Of a stretch of DNA of 64,000 nucleotides, positions 11,644 to 22,451 are shown in pieces. The notes beneath the pieces are model-generated. The model worked only from the letters and a program-made list of their open reading frames with translations, had not been told where the DNA came from and ran no database searches. Origin of the DNA: Panulirus ornatus (taxonomy: Eukaryota > Arthropoda > Malacostraca > Decapoda > Palinuridae); the NCBI RefSeq assembly GCF_036320965.1, contig NC_092250.1:13089100-13153099 (forward strand), read 5' to 3'. Within the stretch, counting starts at the first letter, position 1. The number at the start of each line of letters is the position of its first letter. Position numbers and translations under genes: made by a program.

Positions 11644-11708
<65 letters not shown>
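11643..11708. repeat. (TC)n inside old LINE
   Basis: Pure TC array embedded in the degraded LINE copy. Confidence 0.97.
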
Positions 11709-11710
<2 letters not shown>

Positions 11711-11811
11711 CGAGCCTCATGCTGCATCTCATTAACCTTATAACTTTTGTTCTCATAAAACTAAACTTCCTCCTTTCAAACACTCTCGTAAACTCCAACA
11801 CCAACCTCTGG

Positions 11812-11813
<2 letters not shown>

Positions 11814-11899
<86 letters not shown>
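11814..11899. repeat. (TC)n inside old LINE
   Basis: Second pure TC array in the same degraded LINE copy, same strand phase. Confidence 0.97.
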
Positions 11900-11903
<4 letters not shown>

Positions 11904-12400
11904 TACCAGACCCATGTCATATGCAAACTGTAACTGCTTCACTTTCCAAAACCTCTCTACTCCCCGCTAGCGCAGATCTACCCATCGCTCGATGACCCTC
12001 CTGAGTTACCTCCCTCACCATCTTGTCCATGTACGGATTAAACAGCCATGGTGCCATCGCACACTTTAGAAGTAGACCAATCCTCACTGAAGACCACGCA
12101 CCCTTCCCCCGTTTCTTCTCACAACCGCGTCTTCCTACCTTGGTATAAAACTCCTCACCGCATTTAGTAGCTCTCTCCGTTCACCACATGTTTCTGGCAA
12201 CCTCCCCAAGGCATCTCTGCTAATCCTATCAGGCGCTTTCTCCAAATCAATGAATACCAGGTGCAAAATCGTGTATTTCTCTGATCATTTCTCACAAATT
12301 CTTCAAAGCAAACACCTGGTTTACCCCACACCCTCTACCTCTTGTTGTGCGTCTGCCCTAGTCGAATGCGCTGTAAGCATACTACCTCCCTCTCCGTTAC

Positions 12401-12934
12401 CATTCACCCCCACACCTGACCGGGAGTGTTCAACACTTACACCCCAGAGGTTCGAACAGCCATGGTCGGCAATGCTGAAACCAGAGTGGAAACGTGTGAT
12501 GTGTGTGTGTGTGTGTGTGTGAAATCAGTCAGCTGCTGTTTCTATAAGTCTGTGGAAATGAGACTTAATAGAATGTTCTTCAATGTATTTGTTTTTTAAT
12601 GTATTTGTTTTTTGATGTGTTTATGTCCGTACCTTGATGTCACTATTGCTTGTGGTGTCATCTGATGTATGTAGTCTGTATTCCTTAACATACGACAGTA
12701 TTTGTTTGCGTGCGTCATTGCGTTTGTGTATGTGTTTAGGTCTGTATACGCTCACACTGCTTATAACCAGTATTTACATTCAGTACTCAGGGATTCATTG
12801 ATTTCGCAAGTGAGCAAGTCAAGTTTTTATAGTGAGGTGTCGTCTCATTACTCATATTCTAATTGGGACGAACTATTTATATTTACGTTATTAATTATTC
12901 CTGTCATGGGCTATTAGGGTTTCCTTCGCATTAT
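12401..12934. other. No supported feature
   Basis: Contains a short GT array (12497-12521) and AT-rich sequence. No gene recognised. Confidence 0.5.
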
Positions 12935-13168
12935 CACTGTATCATACGAACTGTTAAGACAGTTTATCACACTGTTGTATATGAGTTATGAAAGTTTATC
13001 TCACTTTCTTATACGGGTTTATGAAACGGTTTATCACACTGTTTCATTCGAGCTGTGAAACAGTTTATCACACTGTTCCATGAGAGCTTTGAAGCAATTT
13101 ATCACACTGTTTCATACAAAGATGTCAAGCAGTGTATCACACTGTTTCATTCTAGCTGTGAAACAGGG
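12935..13168. repeat. Degenerate ~38-bp tandem repeat
   Basis: About six units built on AGTTTATCACACTGTTTCAT followed by a CGAGCTGTGAAAC-like segment. Substitutions and small indels separate the units. Confidence 0.8.
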
Positions 13169-13247
13169 TCCACAGTGCCTTTCCTAGGAATATCTGCTCA
13201 TCAATCGTGCGTTACATATCACTCCCAGTACAGCCCACGTTTCCGTA

Positions 13248-13250
<3 letters not shown>

Positions 13251-13335
<85 letters not shown>
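13251..13335. repeat. (TC)n microsatellite
   Basis: About 85 bases of pure TC. Confidence 0.97.
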
Positions 13336-13340
<5 letters not shown>

Positions 13341-13872
13341 CCTCTACGTTCGCCTGGACTCCAGCTTTAGTTATCTCCTCCCCAGCAACTTCAGGAGGAC
13401 CTGATTTATATCTCTCTTTCTTTTTTCGAAGAGTAATTCGAGCAGATTTTTTTCTCTCTGGGTAATATTTCGCTTCGGGTGCGTGAGGCTCCTTATCAAA
13501 CGCCATCTAGGGTATGAAGTAGGCGTTAATAACAACGTCTTGCGTCTGCGAAACATAAGACTCAAATGTTAAGTCCACTCCTGGATGATCAAACGAACGT
13601 CATTTGAAATGAAAATCACGAATCGGCTCGATTACTAAGACCTCACGTCAGATATGGACAACCCTCACATTCCAGACGCTTGAGGTGTTCTTAATCGTAT
13701 TTCTTCAAAAAAAAGATTTGCCAACCGAGATCTGGGCCTCAGGCTGGAGATGCCCTGGGGCTGGGTGGAAGTGAGAGACTTTTCTGAATAAGACCGGACG
13801 GACTTGAGGCAATAATCTTGTCTAAGACGCCGGCTAGACTCCTGAGCCTGGTGCTGTGAGGGGATATGAAGG

Positions 13873-13875
<3 letters not shown>
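13336..13875. other. No supported feature
   Basis: Apparently unique sequence. No domain seen in the short frames. Confidence 0.5.

Positions 13876-13938
<63 letters not shown>
13876..13938. repeat. (GA)n microsatellite
   Basis: Pure GA array. Confidence 0.97.
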
Positions 13939-13940
<2 letters not shown>

Positions 13941-14049
13941 GATATGTGTGTATAGATAAGATTTATTTCATTCTTTTGGAAAGATTAGTCACCACTAGGT
14001 CAGCTGGTGTGTGTATGTGTGTGTGTGTGTGTGTTTCATCACTCGTGTC

Positions 14050-14450
14050 CCACGTCCTTCAAGTTTAAGGTCTATGAAGTTTCAGGCCTCTTAAGTTTGT
14101 CTTTTCAAAGCCAAGGATGTTCGGATCCCACTCCTTCGATGTTCCGGGTCTTCTGAATATAACAGTACCTCAAGCTGCATGTCGCTTCGAGGTTCTGGGT
14201 CCTTTAAAAAAGTCCTGGGCTCTTAAACCCTAGGGTCGTCCGTGTCTCTAGTCCTTCAACTTCCGGGTCTCCCAAGTGCCGGACTCTTCAGGTTAAAGGG
14301 GAGCCATCCAGTCCTGGATCGTCCGAGTCCCACTACGTATATGTTCGATCTTCTTCCAGAACGAGACCCATTTTCGACACTCCAAAGCCTGGGGTTCTTT
14401 TATACCTCCAGGGCCTTTGAGTTTCAGGTTCTCCAAACACTGATTCTCTC
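14050..14450. repeat. Possible very degenerate tandem repeat
   Basis: Words such as CTTCAAGTTT, TTCCGGGTCT and TCCAAGT recur every 25-35 bases without a clean period. A decayed minisatellite is likely but not proven by eye. Confidence 0.35.
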
Positions 14451-14703
14451 ATATCCCATGTTCTTTTACGTGGTGAAGTGAAGCGTTCATATTGCATATA
14501 GACTGTGAGAGTCATGATGTGTGTGTGTGTGGTACTTTGCATAAGAGCTTCTCCCAAGGTGGAAGAATAAGGCGAGCCAGTCGACTTAACAGAGCTCTGT
14601 GCACACGACGTGTAATAAGGCAGGGAACAAATCAAAAACAAGAAGAAGAAAAAAAGAAACTTGCGAGTTCAAAGAAAAGGTTTAATATCAGCTCTTCGGG
14701 CAT

Positions 14704-14705
14704 CT

Positions 14706-14776
<71 letters not shown>
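14704..14776. repeat. (GA)n microsatellite
   Basis: Pure GA array. Confidence 0.97.
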
Positions 14777-14778
<2 letters not shown>

Positions 14779-15181
14779 CTCGTATCTATGTTCCGGTTAT
14801 CTCGTATGCAGTTCGAATCCCTGTACAAAGAGTTGCACGATCTGGTGGCTTGTAGTAGCGGAGTAAGCAGAGCCCCTTCTGGGAACGGTTGCGATCCTTA
14901 CACAATCCTAGGACTCGATCCCCTTTATTCCCAAGGCGTATTTCAATAAGCGAGTAGCACACTCCCGTCATCCCTGCCTCACTCTGCCTGGGAATAATTT
15001 TTTCATTCGTTCTCTCCAGAGAGCTCAGCTGTTGGGCTTTTGATTCTGTCTTAATGACGGCGATTTTCGTCTGTGTTCTGAGTGTTCTTTTCTTTTGGGT
15101 ATATTTTCACATGGTTTCATCTTCCTAGATGAGAGGGGGGTCAATAAGCTGGTTATGATCTATCATGTTGTGTGTACGTTA

Positions 15182-15183
<2 letters not shown>
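14777..15183. other. No supported feature
   Basis: Apparently unique sequence up to the TA array at the LINE 5' boundary. Confidence 0.5.

Positions 15184-15246
<63 letters not shown>
15184..15246. repeat. (TA)n array at LINE 5' boundary
   Basis: 63-base TA array. LINE homology starts on its right edge. It reads in frame as Tyr-Ile repeats and so falsely lengthens the LINE open frame. Confidence 0.98.
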
Positions 15247-15249
<3 letters not shown>

Positions 15250-17933
15250 GATTAATATGGGTAAAATTGAAAGTTGATGGAGAGAGGTGGGTGATTATTG
15301 GTGCATATGCACCTGGGCATGAGAAGAAAGATCATGAGAGGCAAGTGTTTTGGGAGCAGCTAAATGAGTGTGTTAGCGGTTTTGATGCACGAGACCGGGT
15401 TATAGTGATGGGTGATTTGAATGCAAAGGTGAGTAATGTGGCAGTTGAGGGAATAATTGGTATGCATGGGGTGTTCAGTGTTGTAAATGGAAATGGTGAA
15501 GAGCTTGTAGATTTATGTGCTGAAAAAGGACTGATGATTGGGAATACCTGGTTTAAAAAGCGAGATATACATAAGTATACTTATGTAAGTAGGAGAGATG
15601 GCCAGAGAGCGTTATTGGATTACGTGTTAATTGACAGGCGTGCGAAAGAGAGACTTTTGGATGTCAATGTACTGAGAGGTGCAACTGGAGGGATGTCTGA
15701 TCATTATCTTGTGGAGGCTAAGGTGAAGATTAGTATGGGTTTTCAGAAAAGAAGAGTGAATGTTGGGGTGAAGAAGGTGGTGAGAGTAAGTGAGCTTGGG
15801 AAGGAGACCTGTGTGAAGAAGTATCAGGAGAGACTGTGTACAGAATGGAAAAAGGTGAGAACAATGGAAGTAAGGGGAGTGGGGGAGGAATGGGATGTAT
15901 TTAGGGAATCAGTGATGGATTGCGCAAAAGATGCTTGTGGCATGAGAAGAGTGGGAGGTGGGCTGTTTAGAAAGGGTAGTGAGTGGTGGGATGAAGTAGT
16001 AAGAGTATTAGTGAAAGAGAAGAGAGAGGCATTTGGACGATTTTTGCAGGGAAAAAATGCAATTGAGTGGGAGAAGTATAAAAGAAAGAGACAGGAGGTC
16101 AAGAGAAAGGTGCAAGAGGTGAAAAAAAGGGCAAATGAGAGTTGGGGTGAGAGACTATCAGTAAATTTTAGGGAGAATAAAAAGATGTTCTGGAAGGAGG
16201 TAAATAGGGTGCGTAAGACAAGGGAGCAAATGGGAACTTCAGTGAAGGGCGTAAATGGGGAGGTGATAACAAGTAGTGGTGATGTGAGAAGGAGATGGAA
16301 TGAGTATTTTGAAGGTTTGTTGAATGTGTCTGATGACAGAGTGGCAGATATAGGATGTTTGGGTCGAGGTGGTGTGCAAAGTGAGAGGGTTAGGGAAAAT
16401 GATTTGGTAAACAGAGAAGAGGTAGTAAAAGCTTTGCGGAAGATGAAAGCCGGCAAGGCAGCAGGTTTGGATGGTATTGCAGTGGAATTTATTAAAAAAG
16501 GGGGTGACTGTATTGTTGACTGGTTGGTAAGGTTATTTATTGTATGTATGACTCATGGTGAGGTGCCTGAGGATTGGCGGAATGCGTGCATAGTGCCATT
16601 GTACAAAGGCAAAGGGGATAAGAGTGAGTGCTCAAATTACAGAGGTATAAGTTTGTTGAGTATTCCTGGTAAATTATATGGGAGAGTATTGATTGAGAGG
16701 GTGAAGGCATGTACAGAGCATCAGATTGGGGAAGAGCAGTGTGGTTTCAGAAGTGGTAGAGGATGTGTGGATCAGGTGTTTGCTTTGAAGAATGTATGTG
16801 AGAAATACTTAGAAAAGCAAATGGATTTGTATGTAACATTTATGGATCTGGAGAAGGCATATGATAGAGTTGATAGAGATGCTCTGTGGAAGGTATTAAG
16901 AATATATGGTGTGGGAGGCAAGTTGTTAGAAGCAGTGAAAAGTTTTTATCGAGGATGTAAGGCATGTGTACGTGTAGGAAGTGAGGAAAGTGATTGGTTC
17001 TCAGTGAATGTTGGTTTGCGGCAGGGGTGTGTGATGTCTCCATGGTTGTTTAATTTGTTTATGGATGGGGTTGTTAGGGAGGTAAATGCAAGAGTCTTGG
17101 AAAGAGGGGCAAGTATGGAGTCTGTTGGGGATGAGAGAGCTTGGGAAGTGAGTCAGTTGTTGTTCGCTGATGATACAGCGCTGGTGGCGGATTCATGTGA
17201 GAAACTGCAGAAGCTGGTGACGGAGTTTGGTAAAGTGTGTGGAAGAAGAAAGTTAAGAGTAAATGTGAATAAGAGCAAGGTTATTAGGTACAGTAGGGTT
17301 GAGGGTCAAGTCAATTGGGAGGTGAGTTTGAATGGAGAAAAACTGGAGGAAGTGAAGTGTTTTAGATATCTGGGAGTGGATCTGTCAGCGGATGGAACCA
17401 TGGAAGCGGAAGTGGATCATAGGGTGGGGGAGGGGGCGAAAATTTTGGGAGCCTTGAAAAATGTGTGGAAGTCGAGAACATTATCCCGGAAAGCAAAAAT
17501 GGGTATGTTTGAAGGAATAGTAGTTCCAACAATGTTGTATGGTTGCGAGGCGTGGGCTATGGATAGAGTTGTGCGCAGGAGGATGGATGTGCTGGAAATG
17601 AGATGTTTGAGGACAATGTGTGGTGTGAGGTGGTTTGATCGAGTAAGTAACGTAAGGGTAAGAGAGATGTGTGGAAATAAAAAGAGCGTGGTTGAGAGAG
17701 CAGAAGAGGGTGTTTTGAAATGGTTTGGGCACATGGAGAGAATGAGTGAGGAAAGATTGACCAAGAGGATATATGTGTCGGAGGTGGAGGGAACGAGGAG
17801 AAGAGGGAGACCAAATTGGAGGTGGAAAGATGGAGTGAAAAGGATTTTGTGTGATCGGGGCCTGAACATGCAGGAGGGTGAAAGGAGGGCAAGGAATAGA
17901 GTGAATTGGAGCGATGTGGTATACAGGGGTTGA
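15246..17933 (+). CDS. RTE-like LINE polyprotein (endonuclease + reverse transcriptase), 5'-truncated
   Basis: About 895 codons are open without a stop or frameshift. The first part is the C-terminal two-thirds of an AP-like endonuclease: GAYAPG, then GDLN about 56 residues into the retained sequence, LLDYVLID, and the terminal catalytic SDH about 151 residues in. The N-terminal part with the catalytic Asn and Glu is lost. A basic linker follows (EWEKYKRKRQEVKRK). RT motifs come in order: GKAAGLDGIAVEF, YRGISLL, CGFRSGRG, FMDLEKAYDRVD, GLRQGCVMSPWLFN, then the catalytic FADD and the CFRYLGVDL region. The C-terminal block (MLYGCEAW, VLKWFGHMERM, RRRGRPNWRWKDG) is typical of the RTE group. No RNase H domain is seen. 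The true start is missing, so any upstream Met is an artefact of the TA array. The intact frame implies recent insertion. Clade placement is inference. Confidence 0.93.
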
Positions 17934-18118
17934 CGTGCTGTCAGTGGATTGAATCAAGGCATGTGAAGCGTCCGGGGTAAACCATGGAAAGCTGTGTAGG
18001 TATGTATATTTGCGTGTGTGGACGTGTGTATATACATGTGTAGGGGGTGGGTTGGGCCATTTCTTTCGTCTGTTTCCTTGCGCTACCTCGCAAACGCGGG
18101 AGACAGCGACAAAGTATA

Positions 18119-18136
<18 letters not shown>
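15246..18136 (+). mobile_element. RTE-like LINE, youngest copy in window
   Basis: It comprises the truncated ORF, a 3' UTR of about 185 bases (17934-18117) and an A-run (18118-18136). The UTR ends with CGCTACCTCGC..GCGGGAGACAGCG, which can fold back on itself. TA arrays abut both ends (15184-15246 and 18137-18162), so no target-site duplication can be told from the repeat. Confidence 0.92.

Positions 18137-18162
<26 letters not shown>
18137..18162. repeat. (TA)n between LINE and Penelope 3' ends
   Basis: TA array joining the poly-A tail of the plus-strand LINE to the 3' end of a minus-strand Penelope-like element, tail to tail. Confidence 0.97.
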
Positions 18163-18166
<4 letters not shown>

Positions 18167-18740
18167 CACGAGGAAAAGTTAGATACTCTAAGTTCCAAAG
18201 TGCACTTTCGTGTAATGATCCCATCGTCAAGGAAGATACAAGAATGAGATGGAAGACGTAGAACACTCGGTTGTTATGCAAGGAACAGATGTAGCTAAGA
18301 CGCCATTGGTAAACAAGCGTTACCGGATGATGATGATCGGGTCTGGCGTCATGCCTCTCATAAAGTTCTTATTATTTGAATTGGAAAGGGAACTGTTTAC
18401 AAATTTTGCCGACGACAAAGCTATCCAGTTTGTATAGACCTTTACTATGATTTTTACAGTACTTTTTGTAGTTAATGATAGAAAATTCAGTGAAATTTCT
18501 TGTGGTAAAGGAGTTAGTTAACTGAATTAGCGTTACTGCAGTCAATACAATGGTCATAATTTTTTACATGATTAAACAAAGCATTTGATTTTTGTCCTGT
18601 TCTTATACTATATCTATATTGCTTAAGTTGAATATAAAAATGCTTATCAGTCTGCCCAACATAAAACATAATACAATTTTTACAAGGGATTCTGTAAACA
18701 CAGCCCACAGAATTCTCTAGTTTTAAAGATATTTTTTCTA
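18163..18740 (-). mobile_element. Penelope-like family 2, GIY-YIG domain and 3' UTR
   Basis: The minus strand from about 18715 reads CVYRIPCKNCIMFYVGQT, a clear GIY-YIG nuclease start, then a stretch ending ALFNHVKNYDHCID. After one frameshift near 18530 it continues NFTEFSIINYKKYCKNHSKG and GLYKLDSF, carrying the conserved Glu position. The 3' UTR (about 18370-18163) matches the fragment at 5023-5188. The RT part is absent. TA arrays abut both ends (18750-18818 and 18137-18162). Non-functional because it is truncated and frameshifted. Confidence 0.75.
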
Positions 18741-18746
18741 GTATTG

Positions 18747-18749
<3 letters not shown>

Positions 18750-18818
<69 letters not shown>
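18750..18818. repeat. (TA)n array, 5' flank of Penelope-like copy
   Basis: 69-base TA array about nine bases from the start of the recognisable Penelope-like sequence. Confidence 0.97.
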
Positions 18819-18821
<3 letters not shown>

Positions 18822-19417
18822 AACTGTAAAGTCTCCGGTGTGATGCTGTTAAAGCAAAGGTGCTCGAGTCATAATTACCAAACTTTGTTATTAATACGTA
18901 TAGTAACATTTTGCAATGTGACCTTGATTGATATAGGTGAGACTTGTACATATGGTGCGAGGAATTGCAGGAAGTAGACTGGACGAAATTATACGTGACC
19001 TGTCGTTGCAAATCCCAAAAGTTACGTCAATACTTTTCCAGTGAATGACGCTTAGCCTGTGGTGTAAAATTGAACACGTGATATATGGAAAGTTATGCAT
19101 TGTCGCGTCTAGCGACGAAAACTGTAAATGGCGGGAATTTGATATGTCTATTTGAGGAATTTCGGCAAATTATATTTCGCGCGTGAAAAATGTATTTAAT
19201 GCAAATGTTACCGCCACAAAAAAACACATATCTAACATAAAAAAAGATACATGTGTAGATTACGTGGTAATGGAAATATATTTTTTTTATGTTGAGCTAA
19301 AGATAATAAATTGCCTGTAGTGAGAACTGGTTCACACATTTCAAACACCTGCTCAGATACATTAAGTCATATGTTAGGTAAACTCCTGTCAATTTTTTTT
19401 AAATCTACAGCAATTTA

Positions 19418-19422
<5 letters not shown>
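18819..19422. other. AT-rich, no supported feature
   Basis: AT-rich sequence between two Penelope-associated TA arrays. No gene recognised. Confidence 0.5.

Positions 19423-19491
<69 letters not shown>
19423..19491. repeat. (TA)n array at Penelope 3' end
   Basis: 69-base TA array adjoining the 3' end of a minus-strand Penelope-like fragment. Confidence 0.97.
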
Positions 19492-19494
<3 letters not shown>

Positions 19495-19790
19495 ATGTTA
19501 TGATATGGTGAAATCATACTTTAGTAGTAGTTCATACAATTCTATTTAACATGTAATCTGTCTATACATGTGGCACGACATGTTTCGTGGAGACAATCCA
19601 CCTCATCAGGTGCAAGTACTTAACAAAGTTATATAAATCCCTACACCGCACTTGAACCCCGCCGTCCAACACCAGTCTCTCTAGGCCAAGCACTGTCTGC
19701 TTTGTCTGGCAGTAACCGTTGTAAGAGTGAGTGATTCAGGGGGGTCACGTGGCGGGGGTTGACCTGGGTAGCTGGGTGTGTCATGTACAA
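19492..19790 (-). mobile_element. Penelope-like family 1, 3' end fragment
   Basis: Reverse complement of the 51130-51380 region: GGTGAAATCA, TCATACAATTC, the GTGGAGACAATCCACCTCAT block, CCGCCGTCCA and CAGTAACCGTTGTAAG all appear in mirrored order. It retains the C-terminal coding tail and 3' UTR. Confidence 0.8.
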
Positions 19791-20130
19791 CTTCAGTGCC
19801 GACTGTTGGGTCCGCCTCCCACGTCCTCTTTCTTTCCTGCCGCTTTTGACAGGCAGAGGAATCCTTCCTGACGATTAGAATCATCGGGAGGGAGTCGTCT
19901 TCTGCTTACCTCGAGCGCGGGGAGGACTCGTTGTGACGTTATCGAAGGAGGCGGAGTCATCAAACGGCATCAGCCAATCAGGGGAGTCCCATATAGACAC
20001 CCGAGATGGTAGAAGTTTGATGATTCTGAAGACAAGTTTATGTTGTCTACTGGTAGACTCCGTGAACAATGATTTTGCGCAGAAACATAAGAGTAAAACT
20101 TCTGCTCCATCCTGTTTTTTTTTTTCCTAC

Positions 20131-20205
20131 ACCCAACCCATGTGTTCATCCTCTCCTCGAAGCTAGGCGATAAATGGTTACCTGGCGCAGGCTGAGGTGT
20201 GTATT
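20131..20205 (+). repeat. tRNA-derived SINE tail-like fragment
   Basis: CCAACCCATGTGTTCATCCTC followed by CGATAAATGGTTACCTGG resembles the body of the SINE-like pieces near 48250, 51490 (inverted) and 57340. No tRNA-like head is visible here. Confidence 0.45.
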
Positions 20206-20293
20206 CATGTGTCTGCATACACACACAGGAGTAAAGACATGGTACATAAAAGATTACGAGACGCGGGCAATATAGGTGCAGAACTCCCTCCCC

Positions 20294-20294
<1 letters not shown>

Positions 20295-20326
<32 letters not shown>
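20295..20326. repeat. (CA)n microsatellite
   Basis: Pure CA array. Confidence 0.96.
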
Positions 20327-20327
<1 letters not shown>

Positions 20328-20439
20328 ATTCAAAATGAGGTTTGAATTAAGAAACCCCTGGACAGAAAAACCTTAAAAACCTACACGCGCGTCGCCCCGA
20401 AACAACAGCTCTTATATCGTTCACCACCACTTACACTAG

Positions 20440-21060
20440 CAAGATATTATATTAATGAGCTCCCACGCAAGACGTCCCGACAACATACCAGATAACACCT
20501 CGGTCCACATAGCAGTATCCCAAACACTGACCCACTTAACAACATAAGACATATCCTCAAGCCCTTTGAACCATTCGCCCCTTCCCTTTCCTTCCCTTGC
20601 CTCCGACATCCCACTAGAGCCATGAACAACATTCCACTCTCACTCTCACACAAACAAGGCCTCAGACTCTGTCACGTCACTACCACAGTGGACACAGACC
20701 TCAAACAACGCATGTTGGATGGCTTTATCCAACCACATCCCCTCGTGCACAGTACTAGTGGTGTAAGATATCAAGAAAGCGTTCGTCATTGTCTTTCTTC
20801 ACGTCCTCACACTCAAGATACTCAACACCCACCCGTACAATAATGAAAAGAACTTGTTTGCCATCGTCTTAGCTGGCCACCAAGCCAGAAGCATTTACAA
20901 AGGCTTCAACCTCAAATTACTCAATATCTTCATTGTAGTTTCCTGAGCTACTTAGCTCTTTCTCCGAACGTCTTGTTCAGTTTCTTCCTGCATGACCTCC
21001 TGGTCGCTTCCTGGAGAGTTGTTGTGATGAACCCAAACTCGCTTTACAGCAACCTGACAC
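20440..21060 (+). pseudogene. Jockey-like LINE reverse-transcriptase remnant
   Basis: Pieces in shifting plus frames follow RT order: KQGLRLCHVTT near 20653 (compare H-G-F-R-x-x-H-S-T-T), then DIKKAFVIV near 20766 (compare D-I-S-K-A-F-D-T-V) and LNTHPYNNEKNLFAIVLAGH from about 20820 (compare the W-L-A-N-Y-L-x-G-R-Q block), with YKGFNLK after it. After a frameshift comes SPNVLFSFFLHDL near 20960 (compare L-S-P-x-L-F-N-x-F-L-x-D-L). The YADD motif is not found. Many stops make this an old dead copy. The Jockey-clade call rests on these motif spacings. Confidence 0.6.
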
Positions 21061-21972
21061 TACCACAAGCAACAGTGAACACACAGCGCTGCATCACACA
21101 CATATAGGGAAACTCGCCTAAAACTGAAGGTTTTTTTTTTATCCCTATAGAAGTTCAGCGTTTCCCTCTTAGCCCCTGACATGATCCAACCTTCTCTCCA
21201 CTGATCACCTCGAGTGGTCGACCATTTCAACCCAACAAAACTCGAACCATATCTGGGTATCGACACAAGACACTTGATGCTCACTCCCAAAACTACAAAC
21301 TATCAGAGAGGCCAAAACAGAGGGGGGAACGCCCTCTGAACACAGGTACCAGATCTGGACGATGGGAAGATACAAATTCCATTGACATAAAACAAATTAG
21401 AGTCGCCTCCTTCACCCACATTGTCAAAAGCAGATTTAACAACGCTGCAGACTTCTCAAAAGAGATCGTTCGGGACGATCATTGGCTGTCTATCCACAAG
21501 CGCTAAACGTGAGCACAGTGAAATTACAATAATTACAGTATATTGTCACCAATAAATTCGGTAATTTCTTTCTCTAAAGCGTTACTAACAACCTACACAC
21601 AAAAAAAGTAGAATTGAAAAAAATTTACTGTTGATGCGTGTAGATCACCCACCTTCCATCCCTTACCTACTAAACACAACACTAATAACACACAATCATT
21701 CTAATGTGAGAGGTAAACAACCACCCTACTAACTCCGTCTTCGGAAATGGTCCTCATATAAAAGGCGAGCCATCACTCAGAGCAGTTAACTTCATGGAAT
21801 GAGAATTAACTTTTCGCGTCTTGCTTTTCAATTATCCGAGTAATGTATAGTTCTCCCCCTCACCCATAGGTGTCAGGCCGAGAGCTGTTCCACATATGAA
21901 ACCACCTCACACACGGTGACAGCTCAGTAACCCTTCAGACAAGGTTGGGAGAGTGTCTTTGTCACTCATGAT
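21061..21972. other. No supported feature
   Basis: Possible continuation of the Jockey-like remnant to about 21300, then AT-rich sequence. Nothing else seen. Confidence 0.4.
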
Positions 21973-22451
21973 CGTGATGCCTCCCCGTCCGCCACCTCGT
22001 ACACACAAGCGTGATGCCTCGCCCTCCGCCACCTCGTACACACAAGCGTGATGCCTCGCCCTCCGCCACCTCGTACACACAAGCGTGATGCCTCGCCCTC
22101 CGCCACCTCGTACGCACAAGCGTGATGCCTCGCCCTCCGCCACCACGTGCACACAAGCGTGATGCCTCGCCCTCCGCCACCTCGTACACACAAGCGTGAC
22201 GCCTCGCCCTCCGCCACCTCGTACACACAAGCGTGATGCCTCGCCCTCCGCCACCTCGTACACACAAGCGTGATGCCTCGCCCTCCGCCACCTCGTACAC
22301 ACAAGCGTGATGCCTCGCCCTCCGCCACCTCGTACACACAAGCGTGACGCCTCACCTTCGCCACCTCGTACACACAAGCGTGATGCCTCGCCCTCCGCCA
22401 CCTCGTACACACATGCGTGATGCCTCACCTTCGCCACCTCGTACACACAAG
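21973..22451. repeat. 37-bp minisatellite, 13 units
   Basis: The unit CGTGATGCCTCGCCCTCCGC plus CACCTCGTACACACAAG recurs 13 times at 37 bp, with two 36-bp units. Units are nearly identical, so homogenisation is recent. As 37 is not a multiple of three and the unit lacks minus-strand stops, all three minus frames stay open (up to 206 codons) and encode the same 37-residue cycle in different phase. I do not regard these as genes. Confidence 0.97.

Larger units (their letters stand above)
10925..12400 (-). mobile_element. Old RTE-like LINE copy, RT palm to 3' UTR
   Basis: The left end carries a degraded LINE terminus (GTGAGGTAGCG..AGGAACAAACAGAC) and a match to the UTR block GACAGCACGTC (about 11080). 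On the minus strand, 12290-11960 gives FIDLEKAPDRISRDALGEV and then APWLFNPYMDKMVREV, paralleling FMDLEKAYDRVDRDALWKV and SPWLFNLFMDGVVREV of the intact copy. RT motifs are in order but frames are broken throughout. Two CT arrays (11643-11708 and 11814-11899) now interrupt the region downstream of the palm. Confidence 0.7.

Noticed and set aside
15824..17892. Minus-strand frames of 67-266 codons across the LINE
   Set aside because: They are antisense to the clear LINE protein and carry no motif of their own. The plus-strand frames opposite the LINE copies at 31527-33087 are the same kind of shadow.
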